Shown here: one piece after another, positions 27,153 through 35,892 of the stretch | Position numbering within the stretch: position 1 is the stretch's first letter | Layout of the letters: every line of letters begins with the position of its first letter | DNA from: Planctomycetota bacterium | GTDB lineage: Bacteria > Planctomycetota > UBA11346 | Assembly (NCBI GenBank): GCA_014193115.1 | Contig: BJHQ01000009.1 | Span: forward strand, 62,001-126,000 | Direction: 5' to 3' | DNA length: 64,000 nt | Position numbers and translations under genes: made by a program | The notes under the pieces: model-generated | Told to the model about the DNA's origin: nothing | What the model saw: only the letters and a program-made list of their open reading frames with translations | The model's database searches: none

Positions 27153-27577
27153 CAGCAGGCTCCTGCGACCGGCCAAGCCCGCCGCCGTGATTTCCACATG
27201 CCAAACCCGGGACGTTCGTTGAATCCAAGGGCGCGGTACACGCCATGGGCATCGCGGGTGTGGAGGTGCACATGGCAGGTGGCCACTGCCTCGTGGGCGG
27301 TCAGACGTCTGACCATGCCGCGGCCGATGCCGTTCTGACGACAGGCAGGATCGACCACCACGTCGCACAGATAGGCATGGGTCGCGAAGTCGGTGATCAG
27401 TCGGGCAAAGCCGACCATCTGGCTGTCGTCCCAGGCCGAAATGCAGAACGACGTGCGCAGCGCCCGCTGGACCTGGGCCAGGCTGCGGTCCCCTGCCCAA
27501 TAGGTGTCCCGGAGCAGCGCGTACAGACGCTCAGCGTCGACCGGCTCGGGGCCGAAGCGGAAGATGACCTCTGGCAT
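27152..27577 (-). CDS. GNAT-family N-acetyltransferase
   Basis: The 141-residue protein has the GNAT core with the acetyl-CoA pyrophosphate loop VVDPACRQNGIGRGMVRRL and the C-terminal AHGVYRALGFNERPGFGMW typical of GNAT enzymes. The substrate is unknown. It is the first gene of the GNAT-PaiB-APH operon and is coupled to paiB through a TGATG overlap. The RBS is weak (AGGA 9 nt upstream). About 100 bp separate it from the HIT gene. Confidence 0.9.
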   Translation of the reverse strand: MPEVIFRFGPEPVDAERLYALLRDTYWAGDRSLAQVQRALRTSFCISAWDDSQMVGFARLITDFATHAYLCDVVVDPACRQNGIGRGMVRRLTAHEAVATCHVHLHTRDAHGVYRALGFNERPGFGMWKSRRRAWPVAGAC

Positions 27578-27681
27578 GGTGGATCCTGGAAAAGCAGCGA
27601 GGCGGTCTCGGGCGAGTAGGAGCTGGGCGGAGGTGTGGTTGGCTCAGGCCAGTCCGTGAGCGGATGGCAGCTGGTCGCGAC

Positions 27682-28095
27682 TCAGCCGCCCGACCACGTG
27701 GCCGCAAGGCGCTGGGCCATCGCCGCCAAATCTTCGCTGGTGGCTTTGGCTGCTTGATGATGGGCTGGGCGGTCGCCGCCGAATCGCGGAACCACATGGA
27801 CATGGGCGTGGGGAATGATCTGGCCGGCTTCACGCCCATCATTGACCTGCACCAGGACGGCTGGCGCGCCGGTAACGGATTTCACGCAGACCGTCAGCCG
27901 GGCGAGGTACCCGCCGAGTTCGGCCAGAACCTCAGGCGGAAGCTCAGATAAAAAGGCCGCCTCGTGACGCGGAACCAGCAAGGTGTGACCAGGGGCGGAA
28001 GGATGGATGTCGAGGAAAGCGCACCACCGGGTCTCACGGAAGACGAAGGCTCCGGGCAGTTCGCCGGCGAGGATGCGGGAGAAGAGGCTGGGCAT
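27682..28095 (-). CDS. HIT-family nucleotide hydrolase/transferase
   Basis: This 137-residue protein starts SLFSRILAGELPGAFVFRET, the usual HIT N-terminus, and carries the histidine triad HAHVHVVPR near residue 98. Such proteins hydrolyse AMP-lysine or dinucleoside polyphosphates. ATG 28095 gives the normal family length; the upstream in-frame ATG at 28131 adds 12 residues. It is divergent from the small gene at 28210. Confidence 0.92.
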   Translation of the reverse strand: MPSLFSRILAGELPGAFVFRETRWCAFLDIHPSAPGHTLLVPRHEAAFLSELPPEVLAELGGYLARLTVCVKSVTGAPAVLVQVNDGREAGQIIPHAHVHVVPRFGGDRPAHHQAAKATSEDLAAMAQRLAATWSGG

Positions 28096-28209
28096 AGCGG
28101 CGACCTGAGCGGTTGCACCGACGTTGGTCAAGCGCCGCCGAGGCAGCCTGCACCGGAACCGCCGACCGACGGCGGTGGATTTGCCCTGGCGATCCGACTG
28201 CTAGCCTTG

Positions 28210-28425
28210 ATGCCCATGAACGTGCTCGCTGACACCGACTGGGCCACCTTGACCGCCGCCGTCCGCGGCCACTGCCCGCGCCTGACTCCATCGGATCTCG
28301 TCGAGGCCGAGCGCCGGGTCGATCTGCTGTGCGCGAAGATCCAGTTCCGGCATTGGATCAGCCGCGACCGGGCCCGCCGGCTGGTGCTCGGCGAGATGGG
28401 CCGGTTGGGCATCATCGCGGCCTGA
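28210..28425 (+). CDS. Small hypothetical protein (71 aa)
   Basis: From ATG 28210 (MPMNVLADTDWATLTAAVRG) or ATG 28216, a short helical protein is encoded that ends RDRARRLVLGEMGRLGIIAA. It has no signal peptide or recognised domain. Regularly spaced charged residues and a likely HTH-sized helix pattern make it plausible, but there is no clear RBS. It lies 77 bp upstream of the M3 peptidase gene. Confidence 0.45.
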   Translation: MPMNVLADTDWATLTAAVRGHCPRLTPSDLVEAERRVDLLCAKIQFRHWISRDRARRLVLGEMGRLGIIAA

Positions 28426-28502
28426 ATACCGCCTGGCCAGGTTCGATCGGATTTGGTCGGTTCCGGCTTGACCGGCGCCGTCCCGGATGCGACTCACGGG
28501 GC

Positions 28503-30614
28503 ATGACCACGCCCGCTCCGCTCGTTTCCGACTCCCCGCTGCTCGCCACCGGCAGCATCCCGGCCTTCGACCGCATCGCCCCGGAGCAGGTCGAACCTGC
28601 CATCCGCACCCTGCTCGCCGCGTTCCACGCCGGCTTCGACCGGCTGGAGGCAACCGTCCAGCCCACCTGGGACGGATCGATCGCGGCAGTGACCTCGCTG
28701 GCTGAGCCACTGGCCTGGGCCTGGGGCGTGGTCAACCACCTGATGGGAGTGCGCAATTCGCCTGCCCTGCGCAACGCCCACCAGGCGGTGCAAGGCGACG
28801 TGGTATCAGCGTTCCTGCGGCTAGGTCAGTCGCGAGCACTATACGAAGCCTATCGGCAGATCGATGGATCCCAACTTGATGCCGTGCAGCAGCGGGTGGT
28901 CCGGTTGTCGCTCATCGAGATGGAATTGTCGGGCGTGGCGCTGCAAGGCGCCGCGAAGGAGCGCTTCACCGCAATCGAACAGGAACTGGCCGAACTCGCG
29001 ACCCGGTATGAAAACCAGCTGATCGACGCCACCAAAGCGTGGTCGCTGACCTTGACCGACCCGGCAGAGGTGGACGGCCTGCCGCCGACCTTGCGGGCCG
29101 CGCTGGCGAGCCGAGCCAAAGCGGTATGGCAGGAGACCAAGGCGGGAGCGGAGCCCACCCCCGAGTCCGGTCCGTGGCGGTTGACCCTCGATTTTCCGAT
29201 CGCTGGGCCGTTCCTGGAGCACAGCCGGCGCAGGGATCTGCGCGAATGCCTGTACCGGGCGATGGTCACCAAGGCGTCGACCGGTGCGTTCGACAACGGT
29301 CCGGTACTCGAACGGATCCTGCTGCTGCGCCAGGAGCGGGCGGAATTGCTGGGAAAGCGCAGCCATGCCGAAGTCAGCCTGGCGACCAAGATGGCCCGCG
29401 AGGTCGCTGCCGCCGAACGGCTGCTGGCCGAACTGAAAGGCCCGGCCAAGGCCAAGGCCGACGCCGAACTCGCCGAGCTGCGCGCCTTCGCCCGCCAGCG
29501 CTCCGGGGATCCGGATCTCGACCTGGCGCTGTGGGACATCGGCTTCTGGGCGGAACGTCTGCGCGAGGACCGCTATGCCTACACCGATGAGGAACTCCGT
29601 CCGTATTTCGCCCTGCCCCAGGTGCTCGATGGGTTGTTCGCCACCGCCAAGCGGCTGTTCGGCGTGACCATCCGGGCCGCCGACGGCACGGCGCCGGTGT
29701 GGCATGCGGATGTCCGGTTCTTCCGCATCGCCGACCGCGATGGCCAGGATATCGCTGCATTTTATCTGGACCCCTATGTGCGTCCGGCAGACAAGCGGGG
29801 CGGCGCCTGGATGGATTCTGCCCTCGACCGCAAGCGCTTGGACCATGGTTCCGTGCGCCAGCCGGTGGCTTATCTGGTGTGCAACCAGTCGCCGCCGGTG
29901 GGCGACGCGCCATCCCTGATGACCTTTCGCGAGGTCGAGACCCTGTTCCACGAATTCGGCCACGGATTGCAGCACCTGCTGACCAGGGTCGAGCACGTCG
30001 AGGCCGCCGGGATCCGCAACGTCGAATGGGATGCGGTGGAATTGCCCAGTCAATTCATGGAGAACTGGTGCTTCGACCCGGCGACGATGCTCGGAACGCC
30101 CGGTCAGCCTGGGCTGGCCCGCCACTGGCGCACCGGCGAGGCGTTGCCCAAGGCGACCTTCGACCGGATCGTCGCGGCGCGAACCTATCGCGCCGGTTCG
30201 ATGACCTTGCGCCAGATCTATTTCGCCCAGACCGATCTCGAATTGCATCACCGTTACCGTGCTGGCGGTGCGGTCACCGCCGGCGATGTCCAGCGGGCGG
30301 TGGCGCGCACCAGCACGGTCCTGCCGCCGTTGCCCGAAGATCGCAGCCTGTGCGGCTTCAGCCATATCTTCGCCGGAGGCTACGCCGCTGGATATTACAG
30401 TTACAAATGGGCCGAAGTGCTCTCCGCTGACGCCTTCGCCGCTTTCGAGGAGGCCGGACTGGACAACGCGGTGCAGGTCGCCGCCATCGGCCAGCGCTTC
30501 CGCGACACGGTGCTCGCCCTGGGCGGAGGCACCGATCCGGCCACGGTGTTCAGGACCTTCCGCGGCCGCGATCCGTCCACCGCCGCCCTGATCCGCCACA
30601 CCGGCCTGGGCTGA
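28503..30614 (+). CDS. M3-family oligopeptidase A-like metallopeptidase
   Basis: The 703-residue protein belongs to the thimet/oligopeptidase A family. The zinc motif HEFGH is at residues 483-487 in ETLFHEFGHGLQHLL, with the third ligand region GIRNVEWDAVELPSQFMENW downstream. The N-terminal RIAPEQVEPAIRTLL and the C-terminal GYAAGYYSYKWAEVLSADAF are typical of OpdA/PrlC. It degrades cytoplasmic peptides, including cleaved signal peptides. ATG 28503 fits the family N-terminus; GGGG lies just upstream. It converges on the next gene with only 10 bp between them. Confidence 0.93.
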   Translation: MTTPAPLVSDSPLLATGSIPAFDRIAPEQVEPAIRTLLAAFHAGFDRLEATVQPTWDGSIAAVTSLAEPLAWAWGVVNHLMGVRNSPALRNAHQAVQGDVVSAFLRLGQSRALYEAYRQIDGSQLDAVQQRVVRLSLIEMELSGVALQGAAKERFTAIEQELAELATRYENQLIDATKAWSLTLTDPAEVDGLPPTLRAALASRAKAVWQETKAGAEPTPESGPWRLTLDFPIAGPFLEHSRRRDLRECLYRAMVTKASTGAFDNGPVLERILLLRQERAELLGKRSHAEVSLATKMAREVAAAERLLAELKGPAKAKADAELAELRAFARQRSGDPDLDLALWDIGFWAERLREDRYAYTDEELRPYFALPQVLDGLFATAKRLFGVTIRAADGTAPVWHADVRFFRIADRDGQDIAAFYLDPYVRPADKRGGAWMDSALDRKRLDHGSVRQPVAYLVCNQSPPVGDAPSLMTFREVETLFHEFGHGLQHLLTRVEHVEAAGIRNVEWDAVELPSQFMENWCFDPATMLGTPGQPGLARHWRTGEALPKATFDRIVAARTYRAGSMTLRQIYFAQTDLELHHRYRAGGAVTAGDVQRAVARTSTVLPPLPEDRSLCGFSHIFAGGYAAGYYSYKWAEVLSADAFAAFEEAGLDNAVQVAAIGQRFRDTVLALGGGTDPATVFRTFRGRDPSTAALIRHTGLG

Positions 30615-30624
30615 GCACGACGGT

Positions 30625-31470
30625 TTAGCCGGGGTTGGCATCCCACGGCGGGTCGCCGCCGCCGCGGAACTCCAGGACCAGCAGGCGGTCGGCCGCGGCA
30701 TCGACGGTCAGCCGATAGCGGGTGGTCTCACGCCGCCCACGCCAGCGCCTCCACCAGGTGGATCCGGGACCGTCGACCGTGGCCAGGGTGACACCGGAGC
30801 TGGTTTCCTCGGTCGTCACGTGCTCCTGAGCGCGCAAGCTGACCCGCAGCCAGTCCACCGGTGATCGCCCGGCGAGGATCCGGCTCGCCAGGGCATAGCG
30901 CCGGGCCACCAGCACTGCCGTCGTGCGCATACCTTCGCGATCGGCAGTGATTTTCGCCGGTGGTTGGAGGAACCACACCGCCCGGGCCAACCCAGCGACT
31001 TGGTGAAGGCCGGCCAACCGCCACCACGCCGGCAGCTCGATGGCGATCCCATGGACGTCCCAAGGCCAACGAGTGGCGGCGGCAAAACCTTCGGCTTCGG
31101 CCAGCATCCGGCGCAGGTCGTCCGGCGTCGCCGGAACGAGCTGCCGGGCCACCAGGACCAGACCTGATTCCGGCAACTGGCGGAAGACCGCATGCCAAGT
31201 ACCTGATGGGCCGGTCCAGCTCGCACTGCGCTGGTCAGCAGCGATCTCGGCCCGGCCAACTCGCTCCTGCCGTCGGATCGTCGCCGTGATCTTGTTCAAC
31301 GTGCGCTGCGGATCAGGCGTGATCGCGGTGCGTTCCCAACTGATTGCCAGCACCGCCTGGCGGCCACGGGCGAGCAGGGCATGGCCGTTGCGCCAATGGC
31401 CATAGATGCCCACCGGTTCGACCTCAACCGGCAGCGGGATGCGCCAGCCATGCAAGGCAAGTTCAGCCAT
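30625..31470 (-). CDS. Hypothetical protein (281 aa)
   Basis: The protein starts MAELALHGWRIPLPVEVEPV and is rich in beta-strand-like segments with repeated Trp residues (GHWRNGHALLARGRQ, WPWDVHGIAIELPAWWRLAG, STWWRRWRGRRETTR). No signal peptide, membrane helix or catalytic motif is recognised. Composition and codon usage resemble the neighbouring genes, so it is likely real. It is convergent with the M3 peptidase, and the remnant of a DUF1552 gene starts 48 bp upstream of its start. Confidence 0.7.
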   Translation of the reverse strand: MAELALHGWRIPLPVEVEPVGIYGHWRNGHALLARGRQAVLAISWERTAITPDPQRTLNKITATIRRQERVGRAEIAADQRSASWTGPSGTWHAVFRQLPESGLVLVARQLVPATPDDLRRMLAEAEGFAAATRWPWDVHGIAIELPAWWRLAGLHQVAGLARAVWFLQPPAKITADREGMRTTAVLVARRYALASRILAGRSPVDWLRVSLRAQEHVTTEETSSGVTLATVDGPGSTWWRRWRGRRETTRYRLTVDAAADRLLVLEFRGGGDPPWDANPG

Positions 31471-31518
31471 CGCTGCAAGTGGACTGCCTGGACGTGGTGG
31501 CGCCAGCGCGGTGCCCGT

Positions 31519-31948
31519 TCAGACCAATTGGGGGATTCCGGCGGTACTGTCGGAAAAACGCCCGACCGGAGTACCCAGCCGGTCGAGCATCGTGACGAAC
31601 AATTTTGCGCAGGGCACATCGGCGCTGAAGCGATGGTAGGCGCCATGCTTCAAACCCATCTTGCTTCCGCCGGTCAGGATCAGCGGATAGTTGTTCGGAT
31701 TGTGGAGGGTGCTGCAACCTGAACCGTACAGGACCATGGTTTGGTCGAGTAGACTGCCGTCGCCGTCATTCGTATCCCGTAACTTCCCAAGGAAATAGTC
31801 CAGCTGCTGGGCCAACCAGCGGTCGTACCGACCAAAATTGACCTATCGGGTCGCGGAGGTGCGAGAGGTTCGCCAGAAGACTGGCCGTCTGCCCAGTGAT
31901 CTGCTGGGATCCGCTCAACCAAGGTGAGCCGAACCGGTCTCGTATCAT
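31519..31948 (-). pseudogene. C-terminal remnant of a DUF1552 gene
   Basis: The frame ending at 31519 encodes about 98 residues (AQQLDYFLGKLRDTNDGDGS to DSTAGIPQLV) nearly identical to the C-terminus of the intact DUF1552 protein at 34534-35877. Just upstream the similarity continues in another frame (LLANLSHLRDPIG against HDLSHIRDPTG), separated by a small deletion near 31840, and beyond about 31950 nothing aligns. The rest, including the Tat signal, is missing. It is a decayed second copy rather than a working gene. Confidence 0.82.
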
Positions 31949-32014
31949 GTCTCATCCTGCAACGCCGACGATCGCCGTGCAGGCTGGATTGGTGCTGCCA
32001 GTGGCCAGGCGTGG

Positions 32015-33268
32015 TCAGGGTGCGATCAGCCCCAACCGGCGGGTGAATTCAAGATAGGCCAGATAACAAACGCTGAAATTGCCCATGGGTAGGTTATTGG
32101 TGAAAAAGCCAAGGTCGCCGTAGTTCACGCTGGGATCTCCGGTCCAGGGATTCACCTGCCAAATGAAGCCGGGATGGCGAAGGTGGATGGAAACCCAACG
32201 CTGCATCAGGGTTTTCAATTCTGATTGGCGTCCGTAGTGCTCCATCCAGAGCAACGTGCGCAAACCAAGATTGCAATTGGCTGGTCCGCCCCAGGAATTG
32301 CCCGGAAGTTTCCGTTCGAAATAAGGATCCGAGACGGAATAGGAGGCGAATGGGTAAGGCGTCCAGAACTCGTGCGGATTGCCAAGGTACCGGCACCATA
32401 GCGGTTCGAATTCGGCCTGGGTGAGAACGTGCTCCTGAACCAGGGGAAAGAGCTGGGAGCCGCGGAAATGCAGATGCCGCCCGCGCGGGTCGACGTCATA
32501 GAAGAACCCGTCGTCGGGATCCTGGCAGTGCTTGATGATGAGATGGCGCAGGCTCTCGGCCCGTTCGGTCCACATGGTCGCCTCGGCCGTCTTCCCCAGG
32601 GCGGTAGCCATGGCGGCAAGGGCGCGGCGCCCGCCGAAGACCACGGCGGACAGATCAGGAGCAAGTACCGGCAGGTTCTCATAACGTGGACAGTTTGCGG
32701 CATCGTTGTCGGGGCACCCTCCCGGCATGCCGATGTGGGTGCAGCGGGGACTATTGTCCTGACCCATGTCGTAGGTGCAGAACATCTCCACCAGGCCGGT
32801 CTTGCGGGTGTCGCGAAAGGTTCGGATCCAATCATCGAAACGGCCGCAGGCGGCATAGGCCCGATCCAAAAAATCCTCTTTACCCATGAGTTGTGCCAAT
32901 TCCCATGCGGTGCGTGCGAGCGGCACGTTTTGCTGAATCTGTCCGAATCCCTTCCCGATCGCCGGCTGGTCGGGCTGGTCGGCCCCGAGCATGCAGGGGA
33001 ACAGTCCATCCGCCCTTTGCAGCTGAAAGAAGGCCTCGTGCGTCCCCTGGGCGACGACGGGATCGATGCGAGCGTACAACAGCGATTCGAGCGCAGTATT
33101 TTCCAGCCAAGTGGTTTTCAGCGGTGGGGTGAGCAAAAGAACCGGTAAATCGAGGTTGGGAAACCGATGGATCAGGCCATGCAATCCAGCGAGGGCCTGT
33201 TGTTCACGACTGGCCCCCAAGTTGGGATCCCAGGTGAACACCGGTTTAGTTACGTTGCCTTCGAGCAT
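32015..33268 (-). CDS. MGH1-like (GH63/GH37-type) glycosidase
   Basis: This 417-residue protein is a six-hairpin (alpha/alpha)6-barrel glycosidase. Motifs include FTWDPNLGASREQQALAG, then RADGLFPCMLGADQPDQPAI, DPDDGFFYDVDPRGRHLHFR, and near the end YFERKLPGNSWGGPANCNLG, which match trehalase/GH63-like catalytic domains. It lacks a signal peptide. The start ATG 33268 has a weak RBS. It is the only apparently intact gene between three pseudogenes, so its expression is uncertain. The substrate is not known. Confidence 0.78.
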   Translation of the reverse strand: MLEGNVTKPVFTWDPNLGASREQQALAGLHGLIHRFPNLDLPVLLLTPPLKTTWLENTALESLLYARIDPVVAQGTHEAFFQLQRADGLFPCMLGADQPDQPAIGKGFGQIQQNVPLARTAWELAQLMGKEDFLDRAYAACGRFDDWIRTFRDTRKTGLVEMFCTYDMGQDNSPRCTHIGMPGGCPDNDAANCPRYENLPVLAPDLSAVVFGGRRALAAMATALGKTAEATMWTERAESLRHLIIKHCQDPDDGFFYDVDPRGRHLHFRGSQLFPLVQEHVLTQAEFEPLWCRYLGNPHEFWTPYPFASYSVSDPYFERKLPGNSWGGPANCNLGLRTLLWMEHYGRQSELKTLMQRWVSIHLRHPGFIWQVNPWTGDPSVNYGDLGFFTNNLPMGNFSVCYLAYLEFTRRLGLIAP

Positions 33269-33277
33269 GGTCGTCTT

Positions 33278-33823
33278 TCACAATTCCCGGTTGATTTCCC
33301 ACGGTCCGTGGATCGTAGCCGATGGCGGCGCCAGGGTTGGACGTGAACTTGTCAGGTAATCTTGGCCTTGAGGTGGGTTTTCGCCAGCATGTTGATCTGG
33401 GCCGAAATGATGGCTCGGCACTTGATGCGGTTGTCCGGCGTTCGGCATCGAGCCGGAAGGTGGCGGCCCCAGACGGGGGACTACGCCCGAAAGGCGGACG
33501 AACCGTTGATCCGGCGGCACCGGCCCGTGAACATCGCGGCCATAGCCGATGCACAGACCGCGTTCCTGCACCTCCCAGATCGGGATCTTCTTGGCCAGTT
33601 CCTGGTATTCACTCAGCGTCTGTGACCCCTTCTTCATCACCCAACTGATCTCGGCCGGAGCCACGGTGCAGTGGTTCCAATGGATGAACAGACCCAGGCG
33701 GGCACGCTCGAACCAGGCGACATCCCGGGCCGCCGCCGGCGTCGGATAGGGCCCCTGTGATTGCAGGAATGGCTCATACAGAGGATAGGGGACGCCATCT
33801 TGCGGATTGGTGGGTGTATTCAT
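33278..33823 (-). pseudogene. N-terminal remnant of a GH29 alpha-L-fucosidase-like gene
   Basis: From ATG 33823, preceded by a strong AAGGA, the frame encodes a GH29-like N-terminus: DVAWFERARLGLFIHWNHCT, then APAEISWVMKKGSQTLSEYQ and ELAKKI. After about 80 residues the similarity stops and the frame becomes Pro/Gly-rich without family features. The catalytic domain (normally 400 or more residues) is absent. Another frame carries a different protein-like stretch (RIKCRAIISAQINMLAKTHL) near 33360-33440, suggesting a fused fragment of a second gene. A deletion most likely removed the rest. Confidence 0.7.
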
Positions 33824-33922
33824 GTCGCTTCCTTTTCTTCCGCACAGTCCCTGTGCGTGTTGCAGGGCATCGCCTGTTGGTTTCTGCTTATAATCAGAGG
33901 CTGTTTTCATGTTCTTTGCGGA

Positions 33923-34392
33923 TCAGGGTGAGGTCTTCCGCACATCCCAGCGATAGATGCCATCCTGTTGGCGCATGAAGATGCGCCCTTCAACCAGCGG
34001 ATAGAAGATGGGATGGTGGTCACTGGTGGTTCCACCCCCGAAAGGCGGATGCCATTCTTCGGCGTTGAGCGCGACCACGGAGCCGTCGGCGGCGATCTCG
34101 TAAAAGCCGCAAGGGATGCCGCCAAGGGAGCCATCGACGCGAACCAGGACGAGGTCCTCGATGACCTGCCTGTAGCCGCCGTTGGCCGGTTGGAGGCCCT
34201 TGCCCTGACCGAGCACTTTGCCGGTGGCGAGATCGAGCACGCGCAGGTCAGGGGTGATGGCGAATTATCCTCGCAGGCCTCGATCACCCCGGCCGTCGGC
34301 GTGACCGGCGCCGCTTCGGCGACGCGCAGATGTCCGCCGAACGGCGCAGCGAGAAGTAGAACGCAGCTTGCGATACGACGCAGATGAAACAT
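33923..34392 (-). pseudogene. Internally deleted PQQ-like beta-propeller gene
   Basis: A signal peptide is encoded from ATG 34392 (MFHLRRIASCVLLLAAPFGG). Near 34262 the coding sense jumps to another frame, which has TPDLRVLDLATGKVLGQGKG and ends PLVEGRIFMRQQDGIYRWDV. That ending matches the C-terminus of the intact PQQ-like protein at 50964-52943 (PMVEGRIFFRGADGVYCYDL). Only about 160 codons remain of the usual 600 or more, so a large out-of-frame internal deletion has joined the two ends. Confidence 0.78.
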
Positions 34393-34533
34393 GGGCGGAT
34401 GTGTGATTGTCCTGGTCTTTCCTATTGGAAGAAACAGGGAAGGAGCGGAAAGTTAAATCGTGCTCATGGATATTCTTTCAGTTTGTATCAGAGACGTTCA
34501 TCTGATGGTACCTGGTAATGATAATGGAGTGGT

Positions 34534-35877
34534 TCAGACCAGTTGAGGAAGTCCGCCGGTACTGTCGGCAAAACGCCCGACCGGAGTACCCAGCCGGTCG
34601 AGCATCGTGACGAACAAGTTTGCGCAGGGCACATCGGCGCTGAAGCGATGGTAGGCGCCATGCTTCAGGCCCATCTTGCTTCCGCCGGCCAGGACCAAGG
34701 GATAGTTGTTCGGATTGTGGAGGGTGCTGCAACCTGAACCGTACAGGACCATGGTGTGGTCGAGCAGGCTGCCGTCGCCGTCATTCGTATCCCGTAATTT
34801 TCCAAGGAAATAGGCCAGCTGCTGGGTCAGCCAGCGGTCGTACCGACCGAACATGACGTATCCAGTCGGATCGCGAATATGGGAGAGGTCATGGTGGCCG
34901 ACGCTTTTCGGATCCAGCACCAGCTTGGGGAAGCTATTGGCCAAGTTGGTTTCGGTTTCAGCGTGGATCATGTAAGTGATATAACGGGTGGTGTCGGTGC
35001 GAAACGCCAGGGCGATCAGATCGTACATGGTCCGCACGTACTGTTCAGGAGTCTCCAAATGTGCATCCAGATCCAGTCCGTCTGCCGAGACCGGATCCCG
35101 CGGCTTATCCTGCCAGGCCGCGCTGCGTTCCAGACGCCCTTCGATCTCGTTGACCGATTGGAGATATTCATCGATTTTCCGCTGATCCGCCGGTCCGAGC
35201 TGGCGACGGAGATCCTTGGCTTGGTCGAGCACCACATCGACCACCCGTCGTTGATGATCCAGCCTTCGCGCCGATTCGAGCCGATTGGCTCCTTGGCTAT
35301 CAGAAAAAAGCCGATTGAATATCAAGCGCAACGATGATTCGGACGGTATGGGATCGCCGCGGCGGTTGAATGAGAGGGTATGGGGTTTAGCTCTGATTCC
35401 GATTCCCCCCATGGAAGACAGTGCCAGGGAGGGCATCCGGGTCTGCCATCCGAGCGTCTCGGCGGCCTGCTGATCGATGGAAATGGAATTGGAGAATGTG
35501 CTGTTGCGGGGATCGCCACCGGTCAGGAAGATCGGGCTGATGTCGTGACCGTGGACGGAGCGGCCCTTGGGATGCGATAAGCCACCAAGGATGGAAATTT
35601 CAGAGCGGAATGGTTCCAGTGGATCAAGCGTCTGGGTCAATCGATAGTCCCGACCTTCGTTGAGCGGGAACCAGTTCCAATTTTTGTATTCGGCGTGGTT
35701 CTCAGGAGGCAGGCAGACGCCAAAGGGGAAGAAGATCGAGCAGAGACGTCGCGGTCGGCTGGTGGACTTGGCGGGTTCCTCAGCCCAGCCCATGCAATCG
35801 AGCAGGGGCAGAGCAAGGGCGACTCCGGCGCTGCGCAGGAAGGTTCGGCGATCGAGTCGCCAGGACGAGTTGCTCAT
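34534..35877 (-). CDS. DUF1552 domain protein, Tat-exported
   Basis: The 447-residue protein starts with a twin-arginine signal (LDRRTFLRSAGVALALPLLD) and continues with the DUF1552 pattern: RLCSIFFPFGVCLPPENHAE, LSHPKGRSVHGHDISPIFLT, GNAL-type repeats replaced by SISIDQQAAETLGWQTRMPS, and VLYGSGCSTLHNPNNYPLVL near the end. DUF1552 proteins are common in Planctomycetes and Verrucomicrobia, nearly always next to a DUF1592/1588/1585 protein as here, 15 bp away. The biochemical role is unknown. The protein is probably periplasmic. A decayed duplicate of its end lies 2.6 kb away. Confidence 0.93.
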   Translation of the reverse strand: MSNSSWRLDRRTFLRSAGVALALPLLDCMGWAEEPAKSTSRPRRLCSIFFPFGVCLPPENHAEYKNWNWFPLNEGRDYRLTQTLDPLEPFRSEISILGGLSHPKGRSVHGHDISPIFLTGGDPRNSTFSNSISIDQQAAETLGWQTRMPSLALSSMGGIGIRAKPHTLSFNRRGDPIPSESSLRLIFNRLFSDSQGANRLESARRLDHQRRVVDVVLDQAKDLRRQLGPADQRKIDEYLQSVNEIEGRLERSAAWQDKPRDPVSADGLDLDAHLETPEQYVRTMYDLIALAFRTDTTRYITYMIHAETETNLANSFPKLVLDPKSVGHHDLSHIRDPTGYVMFGRYDRWLTQQLAYFLGKLRDTNDGDGSLLDHTMVLYGSGCSTLHNPNNYPLVLAGGSKMGLKHGAYHRFSADVPCANLFVTMLDRLGTPVGRFADSTGGLPQLV

Positions 35878-35892
35878 GGTGGTGTCTCCTGG

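Noticed and set aside
28839..30701. 620-codon minus-strand ORF
   Set aside because: It is antisense to the M3 peptidase, whose zinc motif and family match are clear.
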